From: an uncultured Selenomonadales bacterium
Lineage (GTDB): Bacteria > Bacillota > Negativicutes > Acidaminococcales > Acidaminococcaceae
Assembly (NCBI GenBank): GCA_900315805.1
Contig: ONAN01000001.1
Location: forward strand, 167,934-231,933
Direction: 5' to 3'
DNA: 64,000 nucleotides
Part shown: piece after piece, positions 49,966 through 58,608 of the stretch
How the letters are laid out: each line of letters begins with the position of its first letter
How positions within the stretch are numbered: the stretch's first letter is position 1
Notes under the pieces: generated by a model
Database searches by the model: none
Told to the model about the DNA's origin: nothing
The model's input: only the letters and a program-made list of their open reading frames with translations
Translations under genes and position numbers: made by a program

Positions 49966-51264
49966 ATGAATTTCACTAAATCGGCTGCGATTTTCGCAGA
50001 AGCCAAACAAGTCATGCCGGGCGGCGTCAACAGCCCCGTCCGTTCCTTCCGCAGTGTCGGCGGCGTACCGCCCTTCATTGTGAAAGGCAGCGGCAGCAAG
50101 GTCTGGGACGTGGACGGGAATGAATACATCGACTACGTGCTCTCCTACGGTCCCCTGCTCATGGGCCATGCAGCCCCCATGGTGGGCGAAGCCGTCAAGA
50201 AGGCGACGGATAACGGCACCAGCTACGGCGCCCCGACGCCCGATGAAGTTGGTCTGGCAAAGCTCGTGACGGAACTCGTTCCGTCCATTGAAATGGTCCG
50301 CATGGTCAATTCCGGCACGGAAGCGACCATGAGCGCCATCCGTCTGGCCCGCGCCTATACGGGCCGCGAATACATCGTCAAGTTCATCGGCTGCTACCAT
50401 GGCCACAGCGACGCCCTGCTCGTCCAGGCCGGTTCCGGCGCCTCCACCTTCGGTGTGCCGGACAGCCCCGGCGTCACGAAAGGCACGGCGTCGACGACCC
50501 TTTCCGTGCCCTTTAACGATCTGCCGGCCCTGGAAAAGGTCTTTGCCGAAAAAGGCAAGGAAATCGCCGCCATCATCATGGAACCGACGCCCGGCAACAT
50601 GGGCCTCGTCCTGCCCCATGACGGCTACCTGCAGGCGGTTCGCGACCTGACGAAGCGCTACGGCGCCCTGCTCATCATCGACGAAGTCATGTCCGGTTTC
50701 CGCGCCGCCCAGGGCGGAAGCCAGTCCCTGTACCACATCGACCCGGACATCACCTGCCTGGGCAAAGTCATCGGCGGCGGCCTGCCTGTCGCCGCGTACG
50801 GCGGCAAACGGGAAATCATGCAGATGGTCTCCCCCGTCGGCCCCATGTACCAGGCCGGCACCCTGTCCGGCAATCCGCTCGCCATGGCGGCCGGCATCGC
50901 GGCCCTGACCTACATGCGCGACAACCACGTATGCGATACCCTGACCCAGAACTGCACGAAACTGTGCGACGGGCTGGCAAAAGCAGCAGAAGAGGCCGGC
51001 GTACCGGTCCATGTCCATCACCTGGGCTCCATGTTCACGGTCTTCTTCTCCGCCAAGGATCCGGAGAACTACGACGATGTCTGCGCCTGCGACCAGGAAG
51101 CCTTCAAGATCTACTTCCACACCATGCTGGAAAACGGCATCTACCTGCCGCCCTCCCAGTTCGAAACGAACTTCATCTCCCTGGCCCACAGCGAGGAAGA
51201 TTACGCGAAGACGATTGCGGCCGCCAAAAAGGCATTTGCAGCCGTCGCCGCGGCAAAGAAATAA
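49966..51264 (+). CDS. hemL: Glutamate-1-semialdehyde 2,1-aminomutase
   Basis: 432 residues. PLP-binding Lys is in TCLGKVIGGGLPVAAYGG (about 265). Other blocks: SGTEATMSAIRLARAYTGR, GCYHGHSDALLVQAGSG and IIDEVMSGFRAAQGG. It makes 5-aminolevulinate from the HemA product. It is the last gene of the operon, ending at a strong bidirectional terminator. GGAGG precedes the ATG. Confidence 0.98.
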   Translation: MNFTKSAAIFAEAKQVMPGGVNSPVRSFRSVGGVPPFIVKGSGSKVWDVDGNEYIDYVLSYGPLLMGHAAPMVGEAVKKATDNGTSYGAPTPDEVGLAKLVTELVPSIEMVRMVNSGTEATMSAIRLARAYTGREYIVKFIGCYHGHSDALLVQAGSGASTFGVPDSPGVTKGTASTTLSVPFNDLPALEKVFAEKGKEIAAIIMEPTPGNMGLVLPHDGYLQAVRDLTKRYGALLIIDEVMSGFRAAQGGSQSLYHIDPDITCLGKVIGGGLPVAAYGGKREIMQMVSPVGPMYQAGTLSGNPLAMAAGIAALTYMRDNHVCDTLTQNCTKLCDGLAKAAEEAGVPVHVHHLGSMFTVFFSAKDPENYDDVCACDQEAFKIYFHTMLENGIYLPPSQFETNFISLAHSEEDYAKTIAAAKKAFAAVAAAKK

Positions 51265-51277
51265 ATATTCCGCATGC

Positions 51278-51317
51278 AAAAAAGGACGTTTCCGGTTTTT
51301 CCGGGAACGTCCTTTTC
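51278..51317. terminator. Bidirectional terminator between hemL and the M18 peptidase
   Basis: AAAAGGACGTT.CCGG (51280-51295) pairs with CCGG.AACGTCCTTTT (51301-51316), a stem of about 15 bp with T-runs on both strands, serving two convergent operons. Confidence 0.9.
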
Positions 51318-51330
51318 GTTATATACCTTT

Positions 51331-52764
51331 TTACAGCCTCTGTGCCTTTTGCAGGAAGGCTTTATAGCCGCGCATGGTTTCATATACGTCGGCCTTGCTC
51401 GTCGCCTCCCAGGGCGAATGCATGCTCAATACGGCGACGCCGCTGTCGATGACGTTCATGCCGTAAAGGGCCATGATGTAGGCAATGGTTCCGCCGCCAC
51501 CCAAATCGACCTTACCCAGTTCGGACATCTGGAAGTTGACCTTTTCCGCTTCGTAAATCCGGCGGATCTGGGCGATGTATTCGGCGTTGGCATCGTTGGA
51601 ACCGGATTTGCCGCGGGCGCCGGTGAACTTGTTCAGGACCATGCCGCCGCCCAGGTAGGCCACGTTCTTCTTGTCGAAGCTCTGGGCATACAGGGGATCG
51701 AACGCGCTGCTCACGTCACTGGACAGCATGGTGCTCCGGGCCAGGCAGCGGCGCAGGGCCAAATCGCCCGGCTTGCCGGCCAGGGCCAGCAGTTCCGCCA
51801 CGGTGTTCTCAAAGAATTTGGACTGCATGCCCGTGGCACCGACGCTGCCGATTTCCTCTTTGTCGACGAGGATGCAGCAGGCCGTCCGTTTCACATTCTT
51901 TACGGCAAGCATGGCTTCGAAGGAACCGTAGGCGCAGACGCGGTCGTCCTGCCCGTAGGACAGGATCATGCTGCGGTCGAACCCGGCTTCGCGGGCCCGT
52001 CCGGCCGGAACCACTTCGAGTTCGGCACTGAGGAAGTCTTCTTCCGTCACGCCGTACTGTTTTTTGAGGATGTCGAGGACGCCTTTCTTGACGGCGTCCT
52101 TTGCGGCCGAATCCTTTTCTTTGGCATCTTTCGCGGCCTTGCCGAACCGCAGGGGCCGGTTGCCCACGATGACGTCGAGGGCTTCGCCTTCAATGACCTT
52201 GGCAGCCGGTTTCACCATCTGTTCCTGGGCCAGGTGGATGAGCAGGTCGGACACGAAGAAGACCGGATCGTCCGGCTTCTCGCCGACGGCGATCTTCACC
52301 ACCGTGCCGTCCTTTTTGGCGATGACGCCGTGGATGGCCAGTGGCAGGGTGACCCACTGGTATTTCTTGATGCCGCCATAATAATGCGTATCGAGCAGGG
52401 CGAATCCGCCAGCTTCGTACAGCGGGTCGGACTTGACGTCGAGGCGCGGGCTGTCGATGTGCGCGCCCAGGATGTTCAGGCCGTCTTCCAGGTCGTCGCT
52501 GCCCAGGTTGAACATAACGACGCCTTTCTTCATGTTGATGCGGTACACCTTGTCGCCCTTCTTCAGCGGCGTGCCCTTGGCGATGTAGTCATCCAGGGGC
52601 CGGTAACCGGCAGCCTTCATTTCGGCTTCCATCACCTCGACGGCTTCCCGTTCCGTCTTGGCGCTGCTCAGAAAATCGATATAGCCCTTGCAGAAGGCGT
52701 CACAGTCCTTTGCCTGCTTCGCCGTGTAAGTCTTCCATGTATTCTTTTTCTCCAACGTTATCAC
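51331..52764 (-). CDS. M18 family aminopeptidase
   Basis: 477 residues. Zinc-binding blocks: GAHIDSPRLD (about 99-108), DKEEIGSVGATGM with catalytic Glu (about 301-303) and LSMHSPWE (about 449-456). It matches the bacterial ApeB-like group. It removes N-terminal residues, often acidic ones, from peptides in the cytosol. A Lys/Ala-rich insert (AAKDAKEKDSAAKDAVKKG, about 210-230) is a variable surface loop. It follows the G1P dehydrogenase homologue by 3 bases in one operon. Confidence 0.94.
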   Translation of the reverse strand: MITLEKKNTWKTYTAKQAKDCDAFCKGYIDFLSSAKTEREAVEVMEAEMKAAGYRPLDDYIAKGTPLKKGDKVYRINMKKGVVMFNLGSDDLEDGLNILGAHIDSPRLDVKSDPLYEAGGFALLDTHYYGGIKKYQWVTLPLAIHGVIAKKDGTVVKIAVGEKPDDPVFFVSDLLIHLAQEQMVKPAAKVIEGEALDVIVGNRPLRFGKAAKDAKEKDSAAKDAVKKGVLDILKKQYGVTEEDFLSAELEVVPAGRAREAGFDRSMILSYGQDDRVCAYGSFEAMLAVKNVKRTACCILVDKEEIGSVGATGMQSKFFENTVAELLALAGKPGDLALRRCLARSTMLSSDVSSAFDPLYAQSFDKKNVAYLGGGMVLNKFTGARGKSGSNDANAEYIAQIRRIYEAEKVNFQMSELGKVDLGGGGTIAYIMALYGMNVIDSGVAVLSMHSPWEATSKADVYETMRGYKAFLQKAQRL

Positions 52765-52767
52765 TCC

Positions 52768-53832
52768 TTACAGTTCACACATGATGCGGTACATTTCCCG
52801 GAATTTCTCGATCCGGTACTGTTTGGGCATCATCTCCATGGTGTTGAGGATGGTGTACCGCTCCTTGCGCACGTCTTTGGCGTAGACCCAGGCCTTGACG
52901 AACATCTCCTCCGTAATGCCCCGGCGGGCCGGGTTGAGGTCGATGCCGTAGGACTTGAGCAGGTCCACGAGGATGGTGTAATCCCGCCCCTGCAGCATAG
53001 CGGCGCCGATGGTGCCGATGCCGACGACGATGCCGTGCGGCAGTCCGTGGTTGTAGAGTTCGTCCAGGGCGTGGCAGAAAAGATGGTCCGAGCCGCTGCA
53101 GGGACGCGAATTGCCCGCGATCTGCATGGCCAGGCCGCCCATGACGAGGGACTGGGCCAGCATCTGGATGCCTTCGGGCGTATCGAAATTCTGCACGTTG
53201 GAATACAGCAGGGCCGTGACGGCACGCTCGCTCAGCATATAGGCGAAATCGTTCGTGTGACGGCCGTTGAAGCGGCAATCCAGGGTCCAGTCGTAAAGGG
53301 CGGTGTAATTGCTGATGACGTCGCCCACACCGGCCTGCATCAGGAGGCGCGGCGAGTTGCGGATGATGTCCGTATCGATCAGCAGGCCGTCCGGCGTCTT
53401 CGACGTGAAGGAGTGGCTGCGGCCGCCTTTGGCCAGGAGCACGGATACGGGCGAGCAGACGCCGTCGTTGCTCAGGGCCGTCGGGATGGCGATATAGGGG
53501 ATGTTGGACACGAAGCCCGCATATTTGGCCGTATCCAGGGCCGTTCCGCCGCCGAACCCGATGATGAGCCGGAACCCTTCCATGCTGATTTTTTTCGCTA
53601 CCATGACGGCGAAGTCAAAGGAGCTCTTCTCCACCGTCACGACCTTGTATTCATGCAACTGGGACAGCATCTCCACCACTTTGTCCTGGAGACGCTGCAG
53701 CAGCCCTTCCGTCGTCAGGATCAGCACCTTGCCCGATTCCTCGCCGGGCAGATAGTAATGCAGGTTTTCCTTCAGTTCCGCCAGGGCATCCGGTTTTACC
53801 TGCATAAACAAAGGCAGGCTGAAATTGTTCAT
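52768..53832 (-). CDS. sn-Glycerol-1-phosphate dehydrogenase homologue (AraM/EgsA-like)
   Basis: 354 residues of the iron-alcohol-dehydrogenase fold. NAD-binding GFGGGTALDTAKYAG (about 92-106), then IPTALSNDGVCSPVSVL with a metal-ligand Asp, SRPCSGSDHLFCHALD with metal-ligand His and LPHGIVVGIGT with the second His. The TALSNDG, AGVGDVISNYTALYDW and SGSDH blocks are specific to the G1PDH branch and differ from glycerol dehydrogenase. The family reduces DHAP to sn-glycerol-1-phosphate, the archaeal-type lipid backbone; B. subtilis AraM does the same. The ATG overlaps the fni stop by 4 bases. Substrate specificity is inferred, not shown. Confidence 0.85.
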   Translation of the reverse strand: MNNFSLPLFMQVKPDALAELKENLHYYLPGEESGKVLILTTEGLLQRLQDKVVEMLSQLHEYKVVTVEKSSFDFAVMVAKKISMEGFRLIIGFGGGTALDTAKYAGFVSNIPYIAIPTALSNDGVCSPVSVLLAKGGRSHSFTSKTPDGLLIDTDIIRNSPRLLMQAGVGDVISNYTALYDWTLDCRFNGRHTNDFAYMLSERAVTALLYSNVQNFDTPEGIQMLAQSLVMGGLAMQIAGNSRPCSGSDHLFCHALDELYNHGLPHGIVVGIGTIGAAMLQGRDYTILVDLLKSYGIDLNPARRGITEEMFVKAWVYAKDVRKERYTILNTMEMMPKQYRIEKFREMYRIMCEL

Positions 53833-54911
53833 CCGCGGTTCCTCCTCGCTCCGGCCCGGGGCCGGCGTCCTTTACCTACATCATACCCGCGGTTCCGCGC
53901 AAAGTCCAGCAAAGTTCCCGTAAAGACCAGGGGAATCTGATGCAGTTCCGCGATGGTGGCGGCACCGGTCAGGACCATGATGTCCTGCAGGTCGGCCAGC
54001 ACATCCTTCAGGGCCGAAGCCGCCGCGTCGACGCCCAGGCCCAGGGTCAGGGCGAGCACATTGGCACTCATGCCGGCTGCATCGGCACCGAGCGCGAGGG
54101 CCTTTGCCACGTCCAGGCCGTTGCGGAGGCCGCCGGACGCGATGACCGTGTCCCAGGGAGAAGCCGCCTGGGAAACATCCAGGAGGGACCAGGCCGTGGG
54201 AATGCCCCAGTCCGCCAGGAACTGGCGGCGTTTGTCACCGCTCCGTGCCGTCTCGATGGCAGGAAAACTCGTCCCGCCGGCACCGGCCACGTTGAAGCAC
54301 GTAAAGCCCAGGGCCTGCAGTTCTTCCACCTGCTCACGCGCCATGCCGCAGCCCGTCTCCTTGAGGATGACGGGAACGGTCACGGCCTCCCGGAGACGGG
54401 CCAGGTTATCCCGCAGGGCCGCGAAATCCCGGTCCCCTTCGGGCATGCAGAGTTCCTGCGCCGCGTTGAGGTGGATTTCCAGCGCATCGGCATCGAGCAT
54501 GGCGACGGCGGCGCGCGCCTCTTCGGGCGTGGCCAGGGCGCTCAGGTTGGCAAAGAGGATACCGTCGGGATATTCTTCCCGCACGATGGCGTAGGAATCA
54601 GCGTGACGGCCTTCCTTTACGGCCCCGTACTGGGAACCGACCGCCATGGCACAGCCGGCGGACCGGGCCACGCGGGCCAGCTGGCGGTTCACCCGTTTCG
54701 TCCCTTCCGAACCGCCGGTAATGGCGTCGATGAAAAGGGGCACGGGCAGTTCCAGGGACCCGATGCGGGTCGCCAGGCTCACGCGGTCCGGATTGACCGG
54801 CGTCAGGCAGTTGTGCAGGAAACGGACGTCGTCCAGCCCGGTGCTGCGTCCGCCGTCTCCTAATTGCAATGCGTAGTGGATATGGTCCAGCTTGCGTTGT
54901 TCTCTCGACAT
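53829..54911 (-). CDS. fni: Type 2 isopentenyl-diphosphate delta-isomerase (FMN-dependent)
   Basis: 360 residues. Diagnostic blocks: RKLDHIHYAL, FIDAITGGSEGTK, VGSQYGA, LEIHLNAAQELCMPEGDRDF, VILKETGCGM, GAGGTSFPAIE and ASGGLRNGLDVAKALALGA. It interconverts IPP and DMAPP using reduced FMN. The ATG at 54911 lies 8 bases after GGAGG; the earlier ATG is too close. It sits directly upstream of the G1P dehydrogenase homologue and follows the ispH-S1 terminator by about 57 bases. Organisms with the MEP pathway do not strictly need it, so it probably balances C5 pools. Confidence 0.94.
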   Translation of the reverse strand: MSREQRKLDHIHYALQLGDGGRSTGLDDVRFLHNCLTPVNPDRVSLATRIGSLELPVPLFIDAITGGSEGTKRVNRQLARVARSAGCAMAVGSQYGAVKEGRHADSYAIVREEYPDGILFANLSALATPEEARAAVAMLDADALEIHLNAAQELCMPEGDRDFAALRDNLARLREAVTVPVILKETGCGMAREQVEELQALGFTCFNVAGAGGTSFPAIETARSGDKRRQFLADWGIPTAWSLLDVSQAASPWDTVIASGGLRNGLDVAKALALGADAAGMSANVLALTLGLGVDAAASALKDVLADLQDIMVLTGAATIAELHQIPLVFTGTLLDFARNRGYDVGKGRRPRAGARRNRG

Positions 54912-54967
54912 AATCATTTCCTCCGGGTTCCCTCGGATTCACAGGTTGGCGGGCCAGACAGGTCCGC

Positions 54968-55000
54968 TAAAAAAAGAGGACGGCCTGCACCGTCCTCTTT
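54968..55000 (-). terminator. Terminator of the trpS-to-ispH run
   Basis: AAAGAGGACGG and CCGTCCTCTTT form a perfect 11-bp stem with a 6-base loop, followed on the minus strand by a T-run. It lies 10 bases after the ispH-S1 stop. Confidence 0.9.
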
Positions 55001-55010
55001 CGTGGTCTTA

Positions 55011-57140
55011 TTACTTCTTCAGGCCTTCCAGCTGTTCTGCCATGGCGTTGTTCGTCAGGGCTTCGTCGCTGTTGTGGCTCATGTATGCATCCATCTGCGC
55101 TTTTTCAGCGTTCTTCTTCGCGCGGGTCAGGGACAGGCCGATCTTTCTGTGGGCACGGTCTATCTTGATGATCATCGGTTTGACTTCCTGACCGATCTTC
55201 AGGACGTCTTCCGGTTTTTCAACGCGTTCTTCCGCGATTTCGGAAACGTGGATCATGCCTTCCACCTTGTCATTCAGGCGTACCAGGGCGCCGAAGGGCA
55301 GGAAGCGGTCCACCACGCCGTCCACGACGTCGCCTTCCTTGAAGCCGGCGGCAGCGGCAATCCACGGATCTTCCATGGTAGCCTTGATGGACAGGGAAAC
55401 GCGGCGGTTTTCTTTATCGATCTTCTTGACGAAGACTTTGACCATGTCGCCTTCCTTGGCAACATCGCCGGCCTTGACGCCGCGGTCATAGGACAGTTCG
55501 CTGTTGTGCACCAGGCCTACCAGGCCATCGACAACTTCAACGAACAGGCCGAATTCAGCAACCTTGACGACTTTACCTTCATAGATTTCGCCTTCGGCAA
55601 TCTTGCCGTAAGCAGCTTCTTCTTTCGCCAGGCGGGCAGCACGGGCTGCTTCACGGGCAGCTTCGCGGTTAGCCAGCCATTCTTCGTGTTTCTTGGCTTT
55701 TTCAGCTTTCAGGAGGTCGCGGCGGGAAACGACGATACGCTTCTTTTCCGGATCGACTTCAATGATTTCCGCATCCAGTTCCTGGCCGACATACGGAGTG
55801 AAGTCGTCGATGTGGCGCAGTTCCACATGGGAGGCAGGCATGAAGCCTTCGACACCTTCCACGGCAACGGCCAGGCCGACTACCGGGCGTACATTCTGGC
55901 CTTCGGCATCGCGGTCGCGGTCACGGTTGCGTTTCTTGATGACGCGCAGCACTTTGACTTTGGCCGGGCGCTTTTCCCCTTCTGCCAGGGGAGCAATATT
56001 CTTCCAGGCAGCTTCCTTTTCCGCACGGATCTTGGACAGACCTACGAAATCTTCGGAGCTGGAGGGAATGACGACGGCTTCCACTTCGTCGCCGACATTC
56101 AACGTGTTCATCAGTTCATCGCCATTGGCGTCAACCGCCCAGTCCTTCCAGGCAATCAAACCATCGCGAGTATATCCGAAATCGACGAAAACGCCTTCTT
56201 TATCTACCTGACTGATTTTACCTTTGACGAGCTTGCCGGGGTGAACGCCGAAATCCTCCATACTGGCGTCCAGCATCGCTGCAAAATCGCCTTCCATTTT
56301 CTTGTTTTCCATGTTTTCCATTGCCATGACAGCCTCCTTAATTATGCGATCCGGAGTTGATGCTCCGGCCGTAATACCTACTTTCCTGCACCCATGGAAC
56401 ATTTCCGGGGAAAGTTCCCTGGCGGTCTCTACTTGATAGCACCGGGGGCAGATGGCACTAACCAGCTCGGTCAAGTGTTTTGTGTTCGCACTGTTCCTTC
56501 CGCCAATGACGATAAAGGCATCTACCTTGTGCGCCAGTTCCGCCGCGGCCTGCTGCCGCTGGGACGTGGCCAGGCAGATGGACTTTTCCACCCGGTATTC
56601 GCCGGGTCTCGCCTGTTGCAGCGCCTGCAGCATTTCATCAAATTTCGCGCTCTCGAATGTAGTCTGGCTGAGGACGCAATATTTGCGCGCAGGTGGCACT
56701 TCGCCAATATCATCCTTACATTCTAAAATAATACCATTTTTTTTACAAAATGCCAATATACTTTTTACTTCCGGATGTTCTTTTTCCCCGATAATGACGA
56801 CGAAATATCCGTCGGAAACCGCCTGTGAAGCCTTTTTCTGGTTCATTTTGACATTCGGGCAGGTGGCATCCAGAATATGTAAATTTTTTGTGGCAGCTTC
56901 TTCATATACTTCCGGAGCGACGCCATGGGAACGGAAGATGACCGTCTCCCCCGGCGCGAACTCATCCAGGGAGTCCTTGCACAGGACCCCTTTCTGTTCC
57001 AGGGCTTCCGTGAACTGCGGGTTGTGGATGAGCGGGCCCAGCGTCGCCGCCGGCAGGTGATCCACGGCACTTTCCGCTATCTCTACGGCCCGTTTGACGC
57101 CGTAGCAGAAACCGCAGGGATTGGCTACAATGACTTCCAT
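55011..57140 (-). CDS. ispH: Fused IspH (HMBPP reductase) and ribosomal protein S1
   Basis: 709 residues. Residues 1-275 are IspH, which makes IPP and DMAPP in the last MEP-pathway step. The three Fe-S cysteines lie in ANPCGFCYGVKRA, DATCPNVK and KSICLATSQRQ. Residues about 290-680 hold four S1 RNA-binding repeats: VKGKISQVDKEGVFVDFGY, the second beginning near VGLAVAVEGVEGFMPASHVEL, then EGKVVKVAEFGLFVEVVDGLVGLVHNSEL and VDGVVDRFLPFGALVRLNDKVEGMIHVSEI. A helical Arg/Ala-rich spacer lies between the second and third. The fusion is known in Clostridia and Negativicutes. It follows plsC by 23 bases in the cmk-plsC-ispH order. Confidence 0.97.
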   Translation of the reverse strand: MEVIVANPCGFCYGVKRAVEIAESAVDHLPAATLGPLIHNPQFTEALEQKGVLCKDSLDEFAPGETVIFRSHGVAPEVYEEAATKNLHILDATCPNVKMNQKKASQAVSDGYFVVIIGEKEHPEVKSILAFCKKNGIILECKDDIGEVPPARKYCVLSQTTFESAKFDEMLQALQQARPGEYRVEKSICLATSQRQQAAAELAHKVDAFIVIGGRNSANTKHLTELVSAICPRCYQVETARELSPEMFHGCRKVGITAGASTPDRIIKEAVMAMENMENKKMEGDFAAMLDASMEDFGVHPGKLVKGKISQVDKEGVFVDFGYTRDGLIAWKDWAVDANGDELMNTLNVGDEVEAVVIPSSSEDFVGLSKIRAEKEAAWKNIAPLAEGEKRPAKVKVLRVIKKRNRDRDRDAEGQNVRPVVGLAVAVEGVEGFMPASHVELRHIDDFTPYVGQELDAEIIEVDPEKKRIVVSRRDLLKAEKAKKHEEWLANREAAREAARAARLAKEEAAYGKIAEGEIYEGKVVKVAEFGLFVEVVDGLVGLVHNSELSYDRGVKAGDVAKEGDMVKVFVKKIDKENRRVSLSIKATMEDPWIAAAAGFKEGDVVDGVVDRFLPFGALVRLNDKVEGMIHVSEIAEERVEKPEDVLKIGQEVKPMIIKIDRAHRKIGLSLTRAKKNAEKAQMDAYMSHNSDEALTNNAMAEQLEGLKK

Positions 57141-57163
57141 ATAAGATACCTGAACCTTTTTCG

Positions 57164-57916
57164 TTATTTTCCGGACGATTTTGCCTCTACATCATCTGCT
57201 TTGGCAGCGGCGGCCTGTTCCGCCGCTTTCGCTTCCCGTTCGGCCAGCCGTTTGCGGCGCGCCGCTTCGGCTTTTTCGGCAGCAGCCGTAATGGCCTCGA
57301 AATGCTCCCGTTCTTCCGGGGGCACAATCTGCCGTTGCAGTTCGATGACCCGTTCGCGCCATACGGCACCCAGTTTTTCCAGGTTGTCCCGGCCGATGCC
57401 GCCTTTGGCGTCGTATTCGAGCGGTTTACCGAAGAGGATGCGGACTTTCGGCCAGCCGGAGTGGCGTTTCAGGTCACTGCCCCAGATTGCCGTGGGAATG
57501 ATGACGGACTTCGTCTTCACGGCCATCATGAAGGCACCGCCGCCGGCCCGTCCCAGGGCGCCGGTCTTACTGCGCGTCCCTTCGGGAAAGATGGCGAGGA
57601 TGCCGCCCCGCTTCAAGACGCCGAGGCCGGTCTTGATGGCTTCCCGGTCCGCCCCGCCGCGTTTGACGGGGAACACGCCCAAGTGGCGGATGATGAATCC
57701 GAAAACAGGGTTGCTGAACAGTTCTTCCTTGGCCATGAAGTTGACCGGCCGCGGGCAGGCCGCGCCGATGGTCGGCGGATCCAGCAGGCTGATGTGGTTG
57801 GCGGCCAGCACGACCCGGCCTTCCTTCGGAATGTTTTCCGTACCCTGGATTTCCCAGCGCAGCCACACTTTGAAGATCCAGGGAAAGGTGAGGTGACAGA
57901 ATCCGTAGAAGCTCAT
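57164..57916 (-). CDS. plsC: 1-Acyl-sn-glycerol-3-phosphate acyltransferase
   Basis: 250 residues. The catalytic HX4D is in NHISLLDPP (about 40-45), with FPEGTRSKTG (about 115-124) as the glycerol-3-phosphate site, and an N-terminal hydrophobic stretch for membrane association. It makes phosphatidic acid from lysophosphatidic acid. Residues about 205-250 are an Ala/Lys/Glu-rich tail (AEKAEAARRKRLAEREAKAA) not found in most family members. The ATG overlaps the cmk stop by 4 bases, indicating coupling. Confidence 0.95.
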   Translation of the reverse strand: MSFYGFCHLTFPWIFKVWLRWEIQGTENIPKEGRVVLAANHISLLDPPTIGAACPRPVNFMAKEELFSNPVFGFIIRHLGVFPVKRGGADREAIKTGLGVLKRGGILAIFPEGTRSKTGALGRAGGGAFMMAVKTKSVIIPTAIWGSDLKRHSGWPKVRILFGKPLEYDAKGGIGRDNLEKLGAVWRERVIELQRQIVPPEEREHFEAITAAAEKAEAARRKRLAEREAKAAEQAAAAKADDVEAKSSGK

Positions 57917-58599
57917 GCCCGGGGCCTTCTTTCCGCGGCCAGTTTCAGGATGGCGTCCGTCACTTCGTCAATGGACATGTCCGAAGTGTCCAGGTAGACG
58001 GCATCTTCGGCCTGTTTCAGGGGACTCGTTTCCCGTTCCATATCCTGTTTGTCGCGGGACGCGATGTCGGCCTGCAGTTTTTCATAGTCGACGGCCTGGC
58101 CTTTGGCTTCCAGTTCTTTGCCGCGCCGGCGCGCCCGTTCTTCCACGCTCGCCGTCAGATAGATCTTGCACGGCGAATCGGGAAAGACGACGGTGCCGAT
58201 ATCCCGTCCGTCCAGGACGACATTGCCTTCGCGGCCCATGCGGCGCTGCTGCGCCACCATGGCTTCCCGCACGGCCGGTACGGCAGCAACGCGCGAAACG
58301 AGACCGGTCACGGCGGCGGAGCGGATGGCTTCCGTCACTTCCGTGTCGTCCACGAACACGCGGTTGAGGCTGCCTTCGGGCCGGAAGCTGATGCGGATTT
58401 CCTGTGCCAGCCGGCCGGCCAAATCCGGCGAGAAGGGCTGTCCCGTCTGCAACAGTTTCCACGTCACGGAGCGGTACATGGCCCCCGTGTCGATATAGGC
58501 AAAACCAAGGGCGGCCGCCGCCTTCTTGGCGATGGTGCTTTTGCCGGCGCCGGCCGGTCCGTCGATTGCGATTACGAAACCATTCTTCAAGTTAATCAC
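57913..58599 (-). CDS. cmk: Cytidylate kinase
   Basis: 228 residues. P-loop GPAGAGKSTIAK (about 14-25), CMP-binding DTGAMYR, the GRDIGTVVFPDSPCKIYLTAS block and the lid region RRRGKELEAKG. It phosphorylates CMP and dCMP. It lies in the conserved cmk-plsC-ispH run, 9 bases after the flavoprotein and overlapping plsC by 4. Confidence 0.97.
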   Translation of the reverse strand: MINLKNGFVIAIDGPAGAGKSTIAKKAAAALGFAYIDTGAMYRSVTWKLLQTGQPFSPDLAGRLAQEIRISFRPEGSLNRVFVDDTEVTEAIRSAAVTGLVSRVAAVPAVREAMVAQQRRMGREGNVVLDGRDIGTVVFPDSPCKIYLTASVEERARRRGKELEAKGQAVDYEKLQADIASRDKQDMERETSPLKQAEDAVYLDTSDMSIDEVTDAILKLAAERRPRA

Positions 58600-58608
58600 C
58601 TTTTACCG

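Noticed and set aside
48916..51279. 787-codon minus-strand open frame opposite hemB and hemL
   Set aside because: Shadow of two well-defined heme genes; it crosses their intergenic gap and the operon's coding bias is on the plus strand.
51274..53940. 888-codon plus-strand open frame opposite the M18 peptidase and G1PDH
   Set aside because: Antisense shadow; begins inside the bidirectional terminator.
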